64,000 nucleotides of DNA from Nonomuraea polychroma (GCF_004011505.1 NZ_SAUN01000001.1:7653501-7717500), one strand, 5' to 3'; positions 24,916 to 36,893 are shown, counted from the first letter of the stretch. Notes: generated by a model from the letters alone, not told the origin. A program made the numbers and translations.

Positions 24916-26146
24916 CCGCCGGCATCCGGACGAACAGCAGGGCCGAGGCCAGCATCACGGTCGCGGCGACGGCCCAGGAGGCGGCCACGCCTGCCTGGGC
25001 GGCCAGGGCGCCGAGCGTGAGGGTGCCCAGGACCCCGCCGGACTGCAGGGACAACGAGGACGTCGAGGACACGGTCGTGCGCTCCGCGGCGGTGACCGCG
25101 TTGTGCGTCATCTCCAGGCATAGCAGGCCGGTCACGGAGCCGCCGATGAACAGGACGACGTAGGAGGCGCCGGCGGTCACGAGCCCGGCGGCACCGCCCA
25201 GCCCGGCCGTCGCGGCCAGCGCGCCGACCGACATGGCGGCCACCACGCGGCCCACGATCGCGCCTCCGGCAGAGCCGCCCGCCAGGCGCGCCACGCGGGG
25301 AGCCAGGGCACTGCCCGCGGCGCTGCCGGCGAACCCGAGCGCCGCGACGACGGCGTAGGCCATGCTGCCCAGCTCTGCCGTGCCGGCCAGCTCCGCAAGG
25401 CGGCCCGGGGTGAGCAGTTCGATGGACATCAGCAGCACGCCGCTGCTCGCCGATGCCAGCATCAGGCGGCGCAACACGGCTCCGCCGGCCGCCAGCCGCA
25501 ACCCCGAGACGACCGTGGCGGGCACATCGCGCAGCACGCCCGCCAGGGACCTGCGGCCGTGAGGCGGTTCGGGCAGGGCGAACAGCACCACGACCAGGAG
25601 AACCGCCGCCGCCACCGCGCCCACCAGGGTCGGCGCGGCCAGCGGGAACATCAGCTCCGGCGGCGTGAGGAGCGGCAGACCGCCGCCGGCCAGCACGCCC
25701 ACGCACAACGCCACCGACTCCATGGCGCCGCCGCGGGCCAGCCCCGGCTTGAGGTCGGCACCTGGGCCTTCGACGCGGTGCAGCGTGTCGACGTACCAGG
25801 AGGCGGCGGGTCCGCTGGACAGTGCCCTGGCCACGCCCTTGAGCACCTCGCTCACCAGGAACATCCAGAACGTCGTGGACACGCTCATCAGCGCGAGCGC
25901 CACCACGAGGAACGCGGCGGACGCGGCCAGCACCACGCGTCGCCCCACGACGTCGGCCAAGCCGCCGGTGGGGAGCTCCAGGCAGACGGTCACGATCGAG
26001 AACACGGTCACCGCCAGGCCGATCTGCGCCAGGCCGAGACCTCTCTCGGTCATCAGCAGCACCCCGGAGGGAATCATGAGCCCCAGCGGCAGCCAGGTCA
26101 GGAAGCACACGAGCATGTAGCGGCGTAAGGCGCGGCGGGCGGTCAT
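24851..26146 (-). CDS. MFS transporter
   Basis: A 431-residue major facilitator with about twelve hydrophobic segments. Motif A in the loop after helix 2 is visible as ELPTGGLADVVGRRVVL. The start MTARRALRRYMLVCF at ATG 26146 overlaps the stop of the ArsR-type regulator by 4 bp, so regulator and transporter form one transcript. It is probably a drug or metabolite exporter induced when the regulator releases its operator at 26726-26757. Its 3' end overlaps the GST gene tail-to-tail. Confidence 0.87.
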   Translation of the reverse strand: MTARRALRRYMLVCFLTWLPLGLMIPSGVLLMTERGLGLAQIGLAVTVFSIVTVCLELPTGGLADVVGRRVVLAASAAFLVVALALMSVSTTFWMFLVSEVLKGVARALSSGPAASWYVDTLHRVEGPGADLKPGLARGGAMESVALCVGVLAGGGLPLLTPPELMFPLAAPTLVGAVAAAVLLVVVLFALPEPPHGRRSLAGVLRDVPATVVSGLRLAAGGAVLRRLMLASASSGVLLMSIELLTPGRLAELAGTAELGSMAYAVVAALGFAGSAAGSALAPRVARLAGGSAGGAIVGRVVAAMSVGALAATAGLGGAAGLVTAGASYVVLFIGGSVTGLLCLEMTHNAVTAAERTTVSSTSSLSLQSGGVLGTLTLGALAAQAGVAASWAVAATVMLASALLFVRMPAATVLNGRAHSALAGHASYRSP

Positions 26147-26721
26147 CGGTCCTCCTGTCGGGTGCGCGGAACGGACCCCATCCAGACGTGGACCAGCTTG
26201 GCCTCGGGGTCGTCGGCGTATCGGGCGACGACGTCGCGCAGCAGCGCCTCGGCCTTGTCGTGGAACTCGCGCAGCGCGTCCGGCGGCAGATGGAGCATGT
26301 GATCGCTCATCCCCGACACGTCCACCCACTCGCGCGGCCAGTCAGCCAGGTCGAACTCCTCCATCACCCGTCCGACGAACTCCACCTGCCGCAAATGCAT
26401 GATCCTGACGGCCTCACGCCCCTCGGCGGTGGCGGTCATCTCGACGGCGTCCCACGAGGTGTAGCGGTGGCGGGGGCGCCAGCGGCGTTCACGGCCGTCC
26501 CGCTGCTCGTCGTCCTCCTCGATGAAGCCGTACTTGAACAGCTCGCGCAGGTGGTAACTGGTCGAGCCGGAGCTCTCACCGACCTTGCGGGCCAGCTCGC
26601 TGGCCGTGGCCGGGCCGTCGGCGCGCAGCAGGCCGAGCAGGCGCACCCGCAACGGGTGGGCGACCACCTTCAGCACCTGCGGATCGCTGATCTTGTATTG
26701 CTCCTCCACAACCCCCACCAT
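26143..26721 (-). CDS. ArsR-type winged-helix transcriptional regulator
   Basis: A 192-residue regulator. The winged helix spans about residues 10-90: VLKVVAHPLRVRLLGLLR, ATASELARKVGESSGSTSYHLREL, and the wing FIEEDDEQRDGRERRW. The C-terminal 100 residues are an acidic helical region seen in ArsR/HTH_20 relatives. ATG 21 bases before the repeats, at 26721, is preferred; a TTG at 26736 would lie inside the operator. It is co-transcribed with the MFS gene and divergent from the B3/B4 gene. Confidence 0.85.
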   Translation of the reverse strand: MVGVVEEQYKISDPQVLKVVAHPLRVRLLGLLRADGPATASELARKVGESSGSTSYHLRELFKYGFIEEDDEQRDGRERRWRPRHRYTSWDAVEMTATAEGREAVRIMHLRQVEFVGRVMEEFDLADWPREWVDVSGMSDHMLHLPPDALREFHDKAEALLRDVVARYADDPEAKLVHVWMGSVPRTRQEDR

Positions 26722-26725
26722 AGAT

Positions 26726-26757
26726 CGCAAAGACAATTTTGCAAAGGGAATTTTGCG
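26726..26757. promoter_or_regulatory. Operator of the ArsR-type regulator
   Basis: An AT-rich island contains GCAAAGACAATTTTGC, an inverted repeat of GCAAA/TTTTGC, followed by a second AATTTTGC half in direct orientation. It sits 5 bp upstream of the ArsR ATG and 19 bp before the divergent B3/B4 start, so it can control both. Confidence 0.5.
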
Positions 26758-26775
26758 GATTGTAGGCTAGGCCTC

Positions 26776-27420
26776 ATGCTTGATGACATTCGGGTGGACG
26801 ACGCGGTCTTCGACCTACGACCGGACTTCGCGGTGCTGATCATGACCGCCCACGGCCTGCGCAACGGGCCGACCGACGACCGCTCCCGCGCCTGGCTGGC
26901 GGCGGCCTCCGAGGTGGAGGTGCAGACCGTGAAGATCGACGCGTGGAAGGACGCCTACCGTGCGTTCGGGGCCAAGCCGCAGCGGACCAGGCCCTCGGTC
27001 GACGCCCTCACCCGGCGCATGCCGTTGCCCGAGATCAACCAGGCCGTGGACGCGTACAACTCGATCAGCGTGAAGCACGCGCTGCCGATCGGCGGCGAGG
27101 ACCTCGACCGCTACGTCGGCCCGCCGCGGCTGGTCAGGGCGGCCGGCGACGAGGCGTCGGAGGAGGCGCTCGGCACGCCGGAGCCCGGCGAGGTGATCTG
27201 GCGCGACGACGTCGGCGTCACCTGCCGCCGGTGGAACTGGCGCCAGGTGGTGCGCACGCGCCTCACCGAGGACACCACGAACGCGATCTTCCTGCTGGAG
27301 CGGCTGGAGCCGATGTCGCTGGAAGAGCTCAAGGAGGCAGGCGAGGAGCTCGCCGATCTCCTGTCGCAGCTGTCCCCTGACGTGCGGATCGCTAGCAGAT
27401 TGCTGTCCAGCAGGAAATAA
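26776..27420 (+). CDS. B3/B4 tRNA-binding/editing domain protein
   Basis: A 214-residue stand-alone version of the B3/B4 domain of phenylalanyl-tRNA synthetase beta chains. Family features are the acidic strand DAVFDLRPDFAVLIM, WKDAYRAFGAKPQRTRPSVDAL, LPEINQAVDAYNSISVKHALPIGGEDLD, and GEVIWRDDVGVTCRRWNWRQ. Free-standing members may deacylate mischarged tRNA or bind related ligands; the function is not settled. ATG 26776 starts right after the shared operator region. Confidence 0.85.
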   Translation: MLDDIRVDDAVFDLRPDFAVLIMTAHGLRNGPTDDRSRAWLAAASEVEVQTVKIDAWKDAYRAFGAKPQRTRPSVDALTRRMPLPEINQAVDAYNSISVKHALPIGGEDLDRYVGPPRLVRAAGDEASEEALGTPEPGEVIWRDDVGVTCRRWNWRQVVRTRLTEDTTNAIFLLERLEPMSLEELKEAGEELADLLSQLSPDVRIASRLLSSRK

Positions 27421-27624
27421 ACCCGACGTCCTAGTGTTGATACCAAACAGCAATAAACGCGGCACCACCCGGATTGACGAGGGGGTCGTGACCTCTTTGC
27501 ATGGTCTTGAGAGGATCGTGCGAGGCGGCACGGGTACCCCGGCGCGCGCTGCCGGTCCGGGCGAGTAGCCTTGGACAGGTTCTCTAACATCAACGCCGAT
27601 CTGCGGAAGAGGGCGATTTCCGCC

Positions 27625-31263
<3,639 letters not shown>

Positions 31264-31290
31264 CGAGCCAGCCCGACCTGCTCCTGAATG

Positions 31291-31328
31291 GGCAGTTGTC
31301 AGCAGCTGATCAGCTGCTGACAACTGCC
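31291..31328. terminator. 38-bp perfect palindrome, probable terminator after kgd
   Basis: The 38 bases are a perfect inverted repeat with no spacer: arm GGCAGTTGTCAGCAGCTGA followed by its exact complement. It starts 28 bp after the kgd stop and is followed by CATTTT. As RNA it gives about 17 bp of stem with a 4-nt loop. The absence of a spacer is unusual for a terminator and would also suit a dimeric protein site or a cruciform. The 31329-31486 interval beyond it holds no supported gene. Confidence 0.6.
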
Positions 31329-31486
31329 ATTTTCAGTAGGTGGCTCCGTGCGCCGGCCTCAGAAGACGACCTGCGCGAGCTGGAGCATCGCGGGCTACTC
31401 ACTAAAGTCAGACGAGGGCGCGCCGATGCCTGGGTTTCCGGTCGGCGACCTCGCGTCACGGCTGCGTACGGATTGAATGGAGAATG

Positions 31487-31666
31487 ATGTACTTCACCGA
31501 TCGGGGGATCGAGGAGCTGGTCGAACGACGCGGCGAGGAAGAGGTCAGCCTGCTGTGGCTGGGTGAGCGGCTGCGCGAGTTCGTGGACCTCAACCCCGAG
31601 TTCGAGATCCCGATCGAGCGGCTGGCCACGTGGCTGGCGCGGCTCGACGACGAGGACGAGGACTAG
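31487..31666 (+). CDS. DUF6104 family small protein
   Basis: A 59-residue protein, MYFTDRGIEELVERRGEEE at the start and a very acidic tail ending DDEDED. It is a conserved small actinobacterial protein often found downstream of kgd; function unknown. ATG 31487 is chosen over the adjacent ATG 31484 because GGAG is 4 nt away and the family begins MYFTDRG. Confidence 0.78.
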   Translation: MYFTDRGIEELVERRGEEEVSLLWLGERLREFVDLNPEFEIPIERLATWLARLDDEDED

Positions 31667-31685
31667 CTCCACACCCCTCCAAACG

Positions 31686-31745
31686 CGATACATCTTGAGT
31701 TTTGGAGAGACGCGACATATCGTGTCTTATATAGAGATGTGTCGC
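31686..31745. promoter_or_regulatory. Promoter/operator region of the DUF4097-PadR operon
   Basis: An AT-rich stretch with matching arms: GATACATC at 31687-31694 facing GATGTGTC at 31736-31743, and GCGACA at 31712-31717 facing TGTCGC at 31740-31745. PadR proteins usually bind such spaced ATGT/ACAT repeats and repress their own operon, so this is a likely autoregulatory site. An AGGAGGG ribosome site follows, 9 nt before ATG 31762. Confidence 0.45.
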
Positions 31746-31761
31746 CAGGAGGGCGGAGATC

Positions 31762-32565
31762 ATGCAGCAGTGGACGATCGAGGCACCGGAGCAGCTGACG
31801 TTCGGCCCAGTGGAGTCGCTCGACGTGCGCATCGTCGCCGGGCGGCTGGCCGTGCTCGCCAGCGAGGGCCCGCCCACACTCGAGGTGGCCGAGTTCGAGT
31901 CGGCCTCGCCGCTGATGGTGACCTATGACGAGGACGCCAGGGAGCTCTCCGTCACGTACAAGGATCTCAGCTGGGACGGTCTGCTCGGCTGGCTGCGGCG
32001 CGACCGTCGCAGGACGGTCCTGACGATCACCGTGCCGAAGGGCTGTCGTGTCAACGCCGGGGTGGTGTCCGCTCCCGCCGTGGTGGCCGGGTTCGAGAGG
32101 ATGACCCAGGTGCGGAGCGTGAACGCCGAGATCGTGCTGGACGGGGTCAGCGGCGACGTCAGCGCCACCACCGTCTCGGGGCCGGTCGAGAGCCGGGCCA
32201 TGGACGGCGATCTCGCGTTCAAGAGCGTCTCGGGAGACCTGACCGTGGCCGACGGCACGCCGCGCCGGCTGAAGGCGAACACGGTCTCCGGCCGCATCAC
32301 CGCCGATCTGGCCCTGCGACCCACGGGTCATGTCACGCTCAACAGCGTTTCCGGTGACATCCTGGTCAGACTGCCGGAGAACGTGGACGCCGACGTCAGC
32401 GTGAGGTCCACGTCCGGCAGGCTAGTGAGCACGTTCGAGGAATTGTTCAACACGAGCAGCCCGGGCACGAAGACGATGTCAGGGCGGCTGGGCGGCGGCA
32501 TGGCCTCGCTGTCGGCGATCACGGTCTCCGGCGAGGTCGCGCTGCTCAAGGGAGAGAAGGAATGA
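31762..32565 (+). CDS. DUF4097 beta-strand repeat protein
   Basis: A 267-residue protein dominated by short beta repeats of the DUF4097 type, each carrying a SVSGD/TVSG turn: GVSGDVSATTVSGPVESRA, KSVSGDLTVADG, NTVSGRITADL, NSVSGDILVRL, STSGRLV, TMSGRLGGG and TVSGEVALL. The fold is a right-handed parallel beta-helix-like solenoid. No signal peptide is seen, so it is probably cytoplasmic. Its stop overlaps the PadR start by 4 bp; DUF4097-PadR pairs are common and may form an envelope-stress switch, but the role is unproven. Confidence 0.85.
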   Translation: MQQWTIEAPEQLTFGPVESLDVRIVAGRLAVLASEGPPTLEVAEFESASPLMVTYDEDARELSVTYKDLSWDGLLGWLRRDRRRTVLTITVPKGCRVNAGVVSAPAVVAGFERMTQVRSVNAEIVLDGVSGDVSATTVSGPVESRAMDGDLAFKSVSGDLTVADGTPRRLKANTVSGRITADLALRPTGHVTLNSVSGDILVRLPENVDADVSVRSTSGRLVSTFEELFNTSSPGTKTMSGRLGGGMASLSAITVSGEVALLKGEKE

Positions 32566-33302
32566 GCCCTGTCTTCGGTCACGGCCGGCTCCGGCTGTAC
32601 CTGCTCAAGCTGCTGGAGGAGAGCCCGCGCCACGGTTACGAGGTGATCAGGCTGCTCCAGGACCGCTTCCTCGGCGTCTACTCGCCCTCCCCCGGCACGA
32701 TCTACCCCCGCCTCGCCCGCCTGGAGGAGGAGGGCCTGGTGACGCACGAGGTGGTCGAGGGCAAGAAGGTGTTCTCCATCACCGACAAAGGCCGCGAGGA
32801 GCTGAACGCCCGCCTCGACGAGCTCGACGACCTGGAGCAGGAGATCTCCGCCTCGGTACGCGACATCGCCCGTGAGGTCAAGGAGGACGTCCGCGACACG
32901 GTCAGGTCCCTGCGTGACGAGCTGACGCGGATGGCCAAGGACGTGCGCACCGGCGGCAAGGAGGACACCACGCGGCTCAGGGAGCGGCAGAGGGAGGACC
33001 TCAAACGGCTGCGGGAGCAGCAGAAGCGGCAGTGGACGGAGCACGCCTACCAGTGGCAGGGGCAGGGTGAGCGGCTGGCCGGCGAGTGGCGCAGGATCTG
33101 GACGGAGATCTGGTCCACGCTCGGCAGCGAGGCGCCCAGCCGCGCCGATCTCGATGCCGAGCTGGGCGAGCTGCTCGCCGACTTCGTCGGCCAGGCCCGG
33201 CAGGAGGCGTCGCAGGCCCGGCTGACGCCGGAGAAGCTGGCCGAGCTGCGTACGACTCTCGACGACGCGAGCCGTCGCATCCGCGACATCCTCGAGTCCT
33301 GA
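32562..33302 (+). CDS. PadR family transcriptional regulator with long coiled coil
   Basis: A 246-residue regulator. The N-terminal winged helix (about 10-85) contains LRLYLLKLLEESPRHGYEVI, SPSPGTIYPRLARLEEEGLV and the wing KKVFSITDKGREEL. After it a long charged coiled coil (about 90-240) rich in Arg, Glu and Leu replaces the short dimer helix of simple PadR proteins. It is translationally coupled to the DUF4097 gene and probably represses the operon through the repeats at 31686-31745. Confidence 0.87.
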   Translation: MSPVFGHGRLRLYLLKLLEESPRHGYEVIRLLQDRFLGVYSPSPGTIYPRLARLEEEGLVTHEVVEGKKVFSITDKGREELNARLDELDDLEQEISASVRDIAREVKEDVRDTVRSLRDELTRMAKDVRTGGKEDTTRLRERQREDLKRLREQQKRQWTEHAYQWQGQGERLAGEWRRIWTEIWSTLGSEAPSRADLDAELGELLADFVGQARQEASQARLTPEKLAELRTTLDDASRRIRDILES

Positions 33303-33316
33303 CCTGACACCGCCCG

Positions 33317-34168
33317 CTACGCGGAGCGGAGCTGGCGCTCGATGCGGCGGGAGATCCGTGCGGCCTTGCGCGCGTGGTAGGCGATGGGCATGTAACGCAG
33401 GCGTTCGGGCAGGCGGGGCGTCAACACCGCCACCGCGTGCCCGAGATGCCGCAACCGCCGCTCCTCCCGTGCCGTCCACCGCAGCCCCAGCTTCCTGCGT
33501 ACGGCGGCCGGCAGCGTGCCGACGGTCACGAAGTGGTTGAACTCCCCCGAGCCCACCCCCACCGGCGTCCACAGCCGCCGCAGCGGCCTGGGGAGCCCTG
33601 GAGGCGCCGGGGTGCCGCGCAGAACCGCCAACACGTCCAGCGCGGTCGGGTGTGCCTCCAGCCGGTCGGCCACCATGCTGTCGAAGTATCGCCAGAACGC
33701 CTCCAGGTCGGCGGGCATCTCCCGCTCGGGCACCCTGAGGATGGCGCCGAGCTGCCGTGACTCGGCGTAGAAGCGGCGCTCCTGCTCGACGGTGAGCGGC
33801 GTGCCGAAGTAACGGTTGAGTGCGATGAAGCGCTCGAACAACGACAGGTGCACCCACGCCCACGCCTCGCCGTTCAGCGCGTGGTAGGGCCGGCCCTGCT
33901 CGTCGACGCCGCCGATCGACCGGTGCACCTGCCGGAGGCGCTCGCCCTCGGCCGGTCCGTCGGCGTACACCCACTTCTGCACGGACTCGAGCGTGCGGGT
34001 GAGCCGGCCCCATGGGTCGTCCTTGTACACGGAGTATTCGGCCACGGCCGCGCCGACCGCCGGATGCATGGTCTGCAGCACCAGCGCGCTGCCCGCGACC
34101 AGTAGATTGCGATATTCCCCCGCGGTGTCCCAGTGCATCGAACCCGGACCGAAGGGCTCAATGTCCAT
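33317..34168 (-). CDS. Oxygenase MpaB family protein (DUF2236)
   Basis: A 283-residue helical protein of the MpaB/latex-clearing-protein superfamily, thought to bind a b-type heme. Conserved blocks are SALVLQTMHPAVGAAVAEYS, the DPWGRLTRTLESVQKWVY segment with RxxxT, EAWAWVHLSLFERFI, and LPRPLRRLWTPVGVG. Members include oxygenases and uncharacterised proteins, often under a TetR repressor. A perfect 8-bp inverted repeat lies 18 bp upstream of ATG 34168. It converges on the PadR gene with 14 bp between stops. Confidence 0.8.
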   Translation of the reverse strand: MDIEPFGPGSMHWDTAGEYRNLLVAGSALVLQTMHPAVGAAVAEYSVYKDDPWGRLTRTLESVQKWVYADGPAEGERLRQVHRSIGGVDEQGRPYHALNGEAWAWVHLSLFERFIALNRYFGTPLTVEQERRFYAESRQLGAILRVPEREMPADLEAFWRYFDSMVADRLEAHPTALDVLAVLRGTPAPPGLPRPLRRLWTPVGVGSGEFNHFVTVGTLPAAVRRKLGLRWTAREERRLRHLGHAVAVLTPRLPERLRYMPIAYHARKAARISRRIERQLRSA

Positions 34169-34185
34169 GGTTACCGCCTCCCGGT

Positions 34186-34212
34186 TGATACAACCTCATT
34201 TTCCTTGTATCA
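34186..34212. promoter_or_regulatory. TetR-type operator upstream of the MpaB-family gene
   Basis: TGATACAA at 34186-34193 and TTGTATCA at 34205-34212 are perfect inverted arms with an 11-bp AT-rich spacer, placed where the promoter of the MpaB-family gene must lie. The cognate repressor is not adjacent. Confidence 0.5.
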
Positions 34213-34244
34213 CCCAGGAGGCACAGAAGTAACCCTTCACTTAT

Positions 34245-35201
34245 TCACACCGCAAAAACGATCTTTCCGAAGATCTCCCCTTCCGCCATCGCGGCGAACC
34301 CGTCCCGCGCCTGCGCCAGCGGCAACGTCCTGTCGATCTGCGGCCGCAGGCCGGTCTGCTCCATGAACACGGCCAGGCGCTGGAGCTGGTCGCGGGTCCC
34401 CATCGTGGACCCGACCACGGACAACTGCAGGAAGAAGACCCGGTTGAGGTCCGCGGGCGGGACCGCGCCGCTGGTGGCGCCGCTGACGACGATGCGCCCG
34501 CCGGGTTTGAGCGACTTGAGCGAGTGGTCCCAGGTGGCCTGGCCGACGGTCTCCATGACCGCGTCCACCCGCTCCGGCAGCCGCGCGCCGGTCTCGAACA
34601 CCTGGTCGGCGCCGAGTTGGCGGGCACGATCGCGCTTGGCCTCGGAGCGGCTGGTGGCCCAGACCCGGTAGCCGCCGGCCCGGCCGAGCGCGATCAGCGC
34701 GGTGGCGACGCCCCCGCCGGCGCCCTGCACCAGCACGGTGGAGCCCGGCTCGAGATCGGCCTTGTCGAACAACATGCGGTACGCGGTCAGCCACGCCGTC
34801 GGCAGGCAGGCGGCCTCCTCGAAGCTGAGCGCGGACGGCTTGGGCACGAGGTTGCGGCGCGGCACGGCCACGCGCTCGGCGAACGTGCCGTCGTACACCT
34901 CCGACAGCAGCGTGCGCTTGGGATCGAGGGTCTCGTCCGCGCCCGTGCCGATCACGGAGTGCACGATGACCTCGTTGCCGTCCTCGTCCACCCCGGCGGC
35001 GTCGCAGCCGAGCACGATCGGCAGCCGGTCCTGCTTGATGCCGACGCCCTTGAGCGTCCACAGGTCGTGGTGGTTGAGTGCGGCCGCCCGCACGGAGACG
35101 GTCGTCCATCCGTCCGGCGCCTTCGGCTCCGGGTGCTCCCCGAGCGTGAGTCCGGCGAGCGGGTTGTCGGGATCGGTCTGTGTGGCGGTAACGGCGAACA
35201 T
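34245..35201 (-). CDS. Quinone-oxidoreductase-like MDR (zinc-independent alcohol dehydrogenase family)
   Basis: A 318-residue medium-chain reductase. It has the N-terminal GroES-like fold with ALNHHDLWTLKGVG and VLGCDAAGVD, the substrate-lobe strand GTFAERVAVPRRNLV, and the NADPH-binding VLVQGAGGGVATALIALGRAGG. The structural zinc lobe is missing, as in quinone oxidoreductases. It probably reduces an enone or quinone with NADPH. The start at ATG 35201 lies within a 22-bp direct tandem duplication shared with the end of the next gene. Confidence 0.85.
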   Translation of the reverse strand: MFAVTATQTDPDNPLAGLTLGEHPEPKAPDGWTTVSVRAAALNHHDLWTLKGVGIKQDRLPIVLGCDAAGVDEDGNEVIVHSVIGTGADETLDPKRTLLSEVYDGTFAERVAVPRRNLVPKPSALSFEEAACLPTAWLTAYRMLFDKADLEPGSTVLVQGAGGGVATALIALGRAGGYRVWATSRSEAKRDRARQLGADQVFETGARLPERVDAVMETVGQATWDHSLKSLKPGGRIVVSGATSGAVPPADLNRVFFLQLSVVGSTMGTRDQLQRLAVFMEQTGLRPQIDRTLPLAQARDGFAAMAEGEIFGKIVFAV

Positions 35202-35239
35202 GGCCGCACCTTACTAAGCGAACGTGGCCGCGCCTTACT
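35194..35239. repeat. 22-bp tandem duplication spanning a start codon and a stop codon
   Basis: Two copies at 35194-35215 and 35218-35239 (period 24, two mismatches) share GCGAACxTGGCCGCxCCTTACT. Copy 1 contains the start codon of the MDR gene; copy 2 contains the stop of the upstream membrane-anchored protein gene. This looks like a recent slippage duplication. Confidence 0.6.
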
Positions 35240-36131
35240 GTGAGGCCCGTCCCTTTACCGTGACCCGAATCCCATCGATCGCCATCTCTCTGAACCGCCC
35301 CGGCCCCGTGACGGCGACCAGCACGTCACCCCGGCACACCGACTCGGCCGGCCGCCCACGCCCGTCGATGATGAACGGCATCCTGGCCTTCTTCGCGCAT
35401 CCGGGAGTGGGCACGAGCGCGATCATCTCCCTGGCGCCGCCGAACCACAGCTGCGGCCCGACCGGATTCCCTTCAGCGATCTCGCCTGGCTCGAGCAGCC
35501 GCACCGTCCCGCCGGCCGACAACACCAGATAACCGTCCTTGGTCACCGTCCCCTTCAAGCTCCGCGCGACGGCGAGCCGCTGCTCGAACGTCAGCCCCTG
35601 GCCCCGGTCGTACATCGCCAGCCGCCACTTCTCGAACGCGAACAGCAGCACCTGCCCGTACGAGCCGCTGCCTGCCTGACGTGGCCAGAGCGTGACGTTG
35701 GGCGCGTAGTTCCTGATCGGCTGCCCACCCCGGGTGATCTCGATCTCCCCGCCGTACGGGGCCACGAACTGGCGGTAGACCCCGTCGATCCACACGCCCT
35801 GGAACGGCCGCGACCCCATCCCGGCCAGATCCAGCTCGGCCGGATAGCGCACCTCGGCCTTGACGCCGTGCGGGAACACCACCTCGATCACCTCGTCGCC
35901 GCCCTTGGCCGCCCTTGACGGGACCTGCAGGACGTTCGGCGGGCTTTCGAGCCTGGTCAGGGACCTGATCGGCTCGGGGGTGGGTCGAGTAGCCGGGAGG
36001 AGCGGCTCGGGGTCCCGGCTGGCGATCAACCCGATGACGGGGACCGCCAGGACCGCCACCACCACGACCAGCCCGATCCACCGGCGGCGGCCGCGCTGGC
36101 CCGCCTCGATGACGTCGAACTGGTCAGCCAT
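35235..36131 (-). CDS. Membrane-anchored protein of unknown function
   Basis: A 298-residue protein I do not recognise. An N-terminal cytoplasmic stretch of about 17 residues with RGRRRW is followed by one membrane helix, IGLVVVVAVLAVPVIGLIAS (18-37), then a Pro-rich linker and an extracellular beta-rich domain. Two Cys residues near 245 and 270 could form a disulfide. Sequences such as YPAELDLAGMGSRPFQGVW and LYNYAPN-type strands resemble no motif I can name. It is followed on the same strand by the MDR gene. Confidence 0.6.
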   Translation of the reverse strand: MADQFDVIEAGQRGRRRWIGLVVVVAVLAVPVIGLIASRDPEPLLPATRPTPEPIRSLTRLESPPNVLQVPSRAAKGGDEVIEVVFPHGVKAEVRYPAELDLAGMGSRPFQGVWIDGVYRQFVAPYGGEIEITRGGQPIRNYAPNVTLWPRQAGSGSYGQVLLFAFEKWRLAMYDRGQGLTFEQRLAVARSLKGTVTKDGYLVLSAGGTVRLLEPGEIAEGNPVGPQLWFGGAREMIALVPTPGCAKKARMPFIIDGRGRPAESVCRGDVLVAVTGPGRFREMAIDGIRVTVKGRASQ

Positions 36132-36177
36132 CGGCGTTCCTTGCCGAGTAGTGCGGCTTGCGCCCCTCGCCTCCAGT

Positions 36178-36603
36178 TCAGTTGAGCGGCGACCGCCAGC
36201 GCAAGCCCTCGAACCTGGCGAAGTCCTTGTCGCAGGTTACGAATTCACAACCGTGCTCGATCGCGAGGGCGGCGAGGTAGGCGTCAGGGATGAGCTTGCC
36301 GCGCGCGTCGGCCTTGCGGCACAGCTTGACGAAGATCTCCCAGTGGCGCGGACCGGCGTGCACCACGACGGCGTGCGGCTGGTGCCGGACGGTGTCGGCG
36401 AACTCCCGTGCGTCGTCGAACGAGGTGGCCCCGGGAATGCGGGGATCGGTGGCCACGCGGATGAAGCCGTTGAGCGCGAAGTCGCTGACGGCGTAGGCCT
36501 CATCGCCCTGCAGGAGCTTCATGACCACGGCAAGGCACTGCTCGTGATGATCGGCGTCCCGCCGCTGCGCGTTGACGAACACGTTCGTGTCAAGCATCCT
36601 CAT
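36178..36603 (-). CDS. VapC-type PIN-domain toxin
   Basis: A 141-residue PIN-domain ribonuclease. The first acidic active-site residue is in MRMLDTNVFV; further ones are DEAYAVSDFALNGFI, DARGKLIPDAYLAALAIEHG (two conserved acids) and VTCDKDFARF. It is predicted to cleave tRNA or rRNA when free of its antitoxin. The ATG at 36603 overlaps the antitoxin gene by 14 bp, so the pair is translationally coupled. Confidence 0.9.
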   Translation of the reverse strand: MRMLDTNVFVNAQRRDADHHEQCLAVVMKLLQGDEAYAVSDFALNGFIRVATDPRIPGATSFDDAREFADTVRHQPHAVVVHAGPRHWEIFVKLCRKADARGKLIPDAYLAALAIEHGCEFVTCDKDFARFEGLRWRSPLN

Positions 36604-36859
36604 GGCCGGCCCTCAGCACATGCTCGACGTCGTCCTGGTAGAGGAGCTCCTTGATGTCGGCCCAGATCAGCTTGGGACCGTGGGGGTCCCCGGAGAGCGG
36701 GAGCTTGATCGGGGGCCGTTCCGCGACATCGGCGGAGCGGTGAATGAGTTGCCGCAAGGCGTCCTCCATCACTGAGTTGAGACTGCGTCCTTTTCGCGCC
36801 GCGTACGCCTTCGCCTCGTTGAGGAGCTGCTCGTCGATGCGCACCGTTGTCCTCCGCAT
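36590..36859 (-). CDS. VapB-type ribbon-helix-helix antitoxin
   Basis: An 89-residue antitoxin. The ribbon-helix-helix part is MRRTTVRIDEQLLNEAKAYA followed by RKGRSLNSVMEDALRQLI; the C-terminal tail (about 50-89) with LIWADIKELLYQDD should wrap the VapC active site. ATG 36859 is used because the RHH domain begins there. A perfect operator palindrome lies 19 bp upstream, and the protein with VapC should repress at that site. Confidence 0.88.
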   Translation of the reverse strand: MRRTTVRIDEQLLNEAKAYAARKGRSLNSVMEDALRQLIHRSADVAERPPIKLPLSGDPHGPKLIWADIKELLYQDDVEHVLRAGHEDA

Positions 36860-36877
36860 GACTCCAGCGTCCGCGCG

Positions 36878-36893
36878 TGACATATAAATGTCA
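36878..36893. promoter_or_regulatory. VapBC operator
   Basis: TGACATATAAATGTCA: perfect 6-bp arms with a 4-bp AT centre, 19-34 bp upstream of the antitoxin start. It also overlaps the expected -10 region (TATAAAT). Confidence 0.6.

Noticed and set aside
31329..31486. Small coding frame with a winged-helix-like peptide after the kgd palindrome
   Set aside because: The frame reads coherently for about 40 codons (RELEHRGLLTKV region) but its only start lies inside kgd or the palindrome, and no ribosome site is present.
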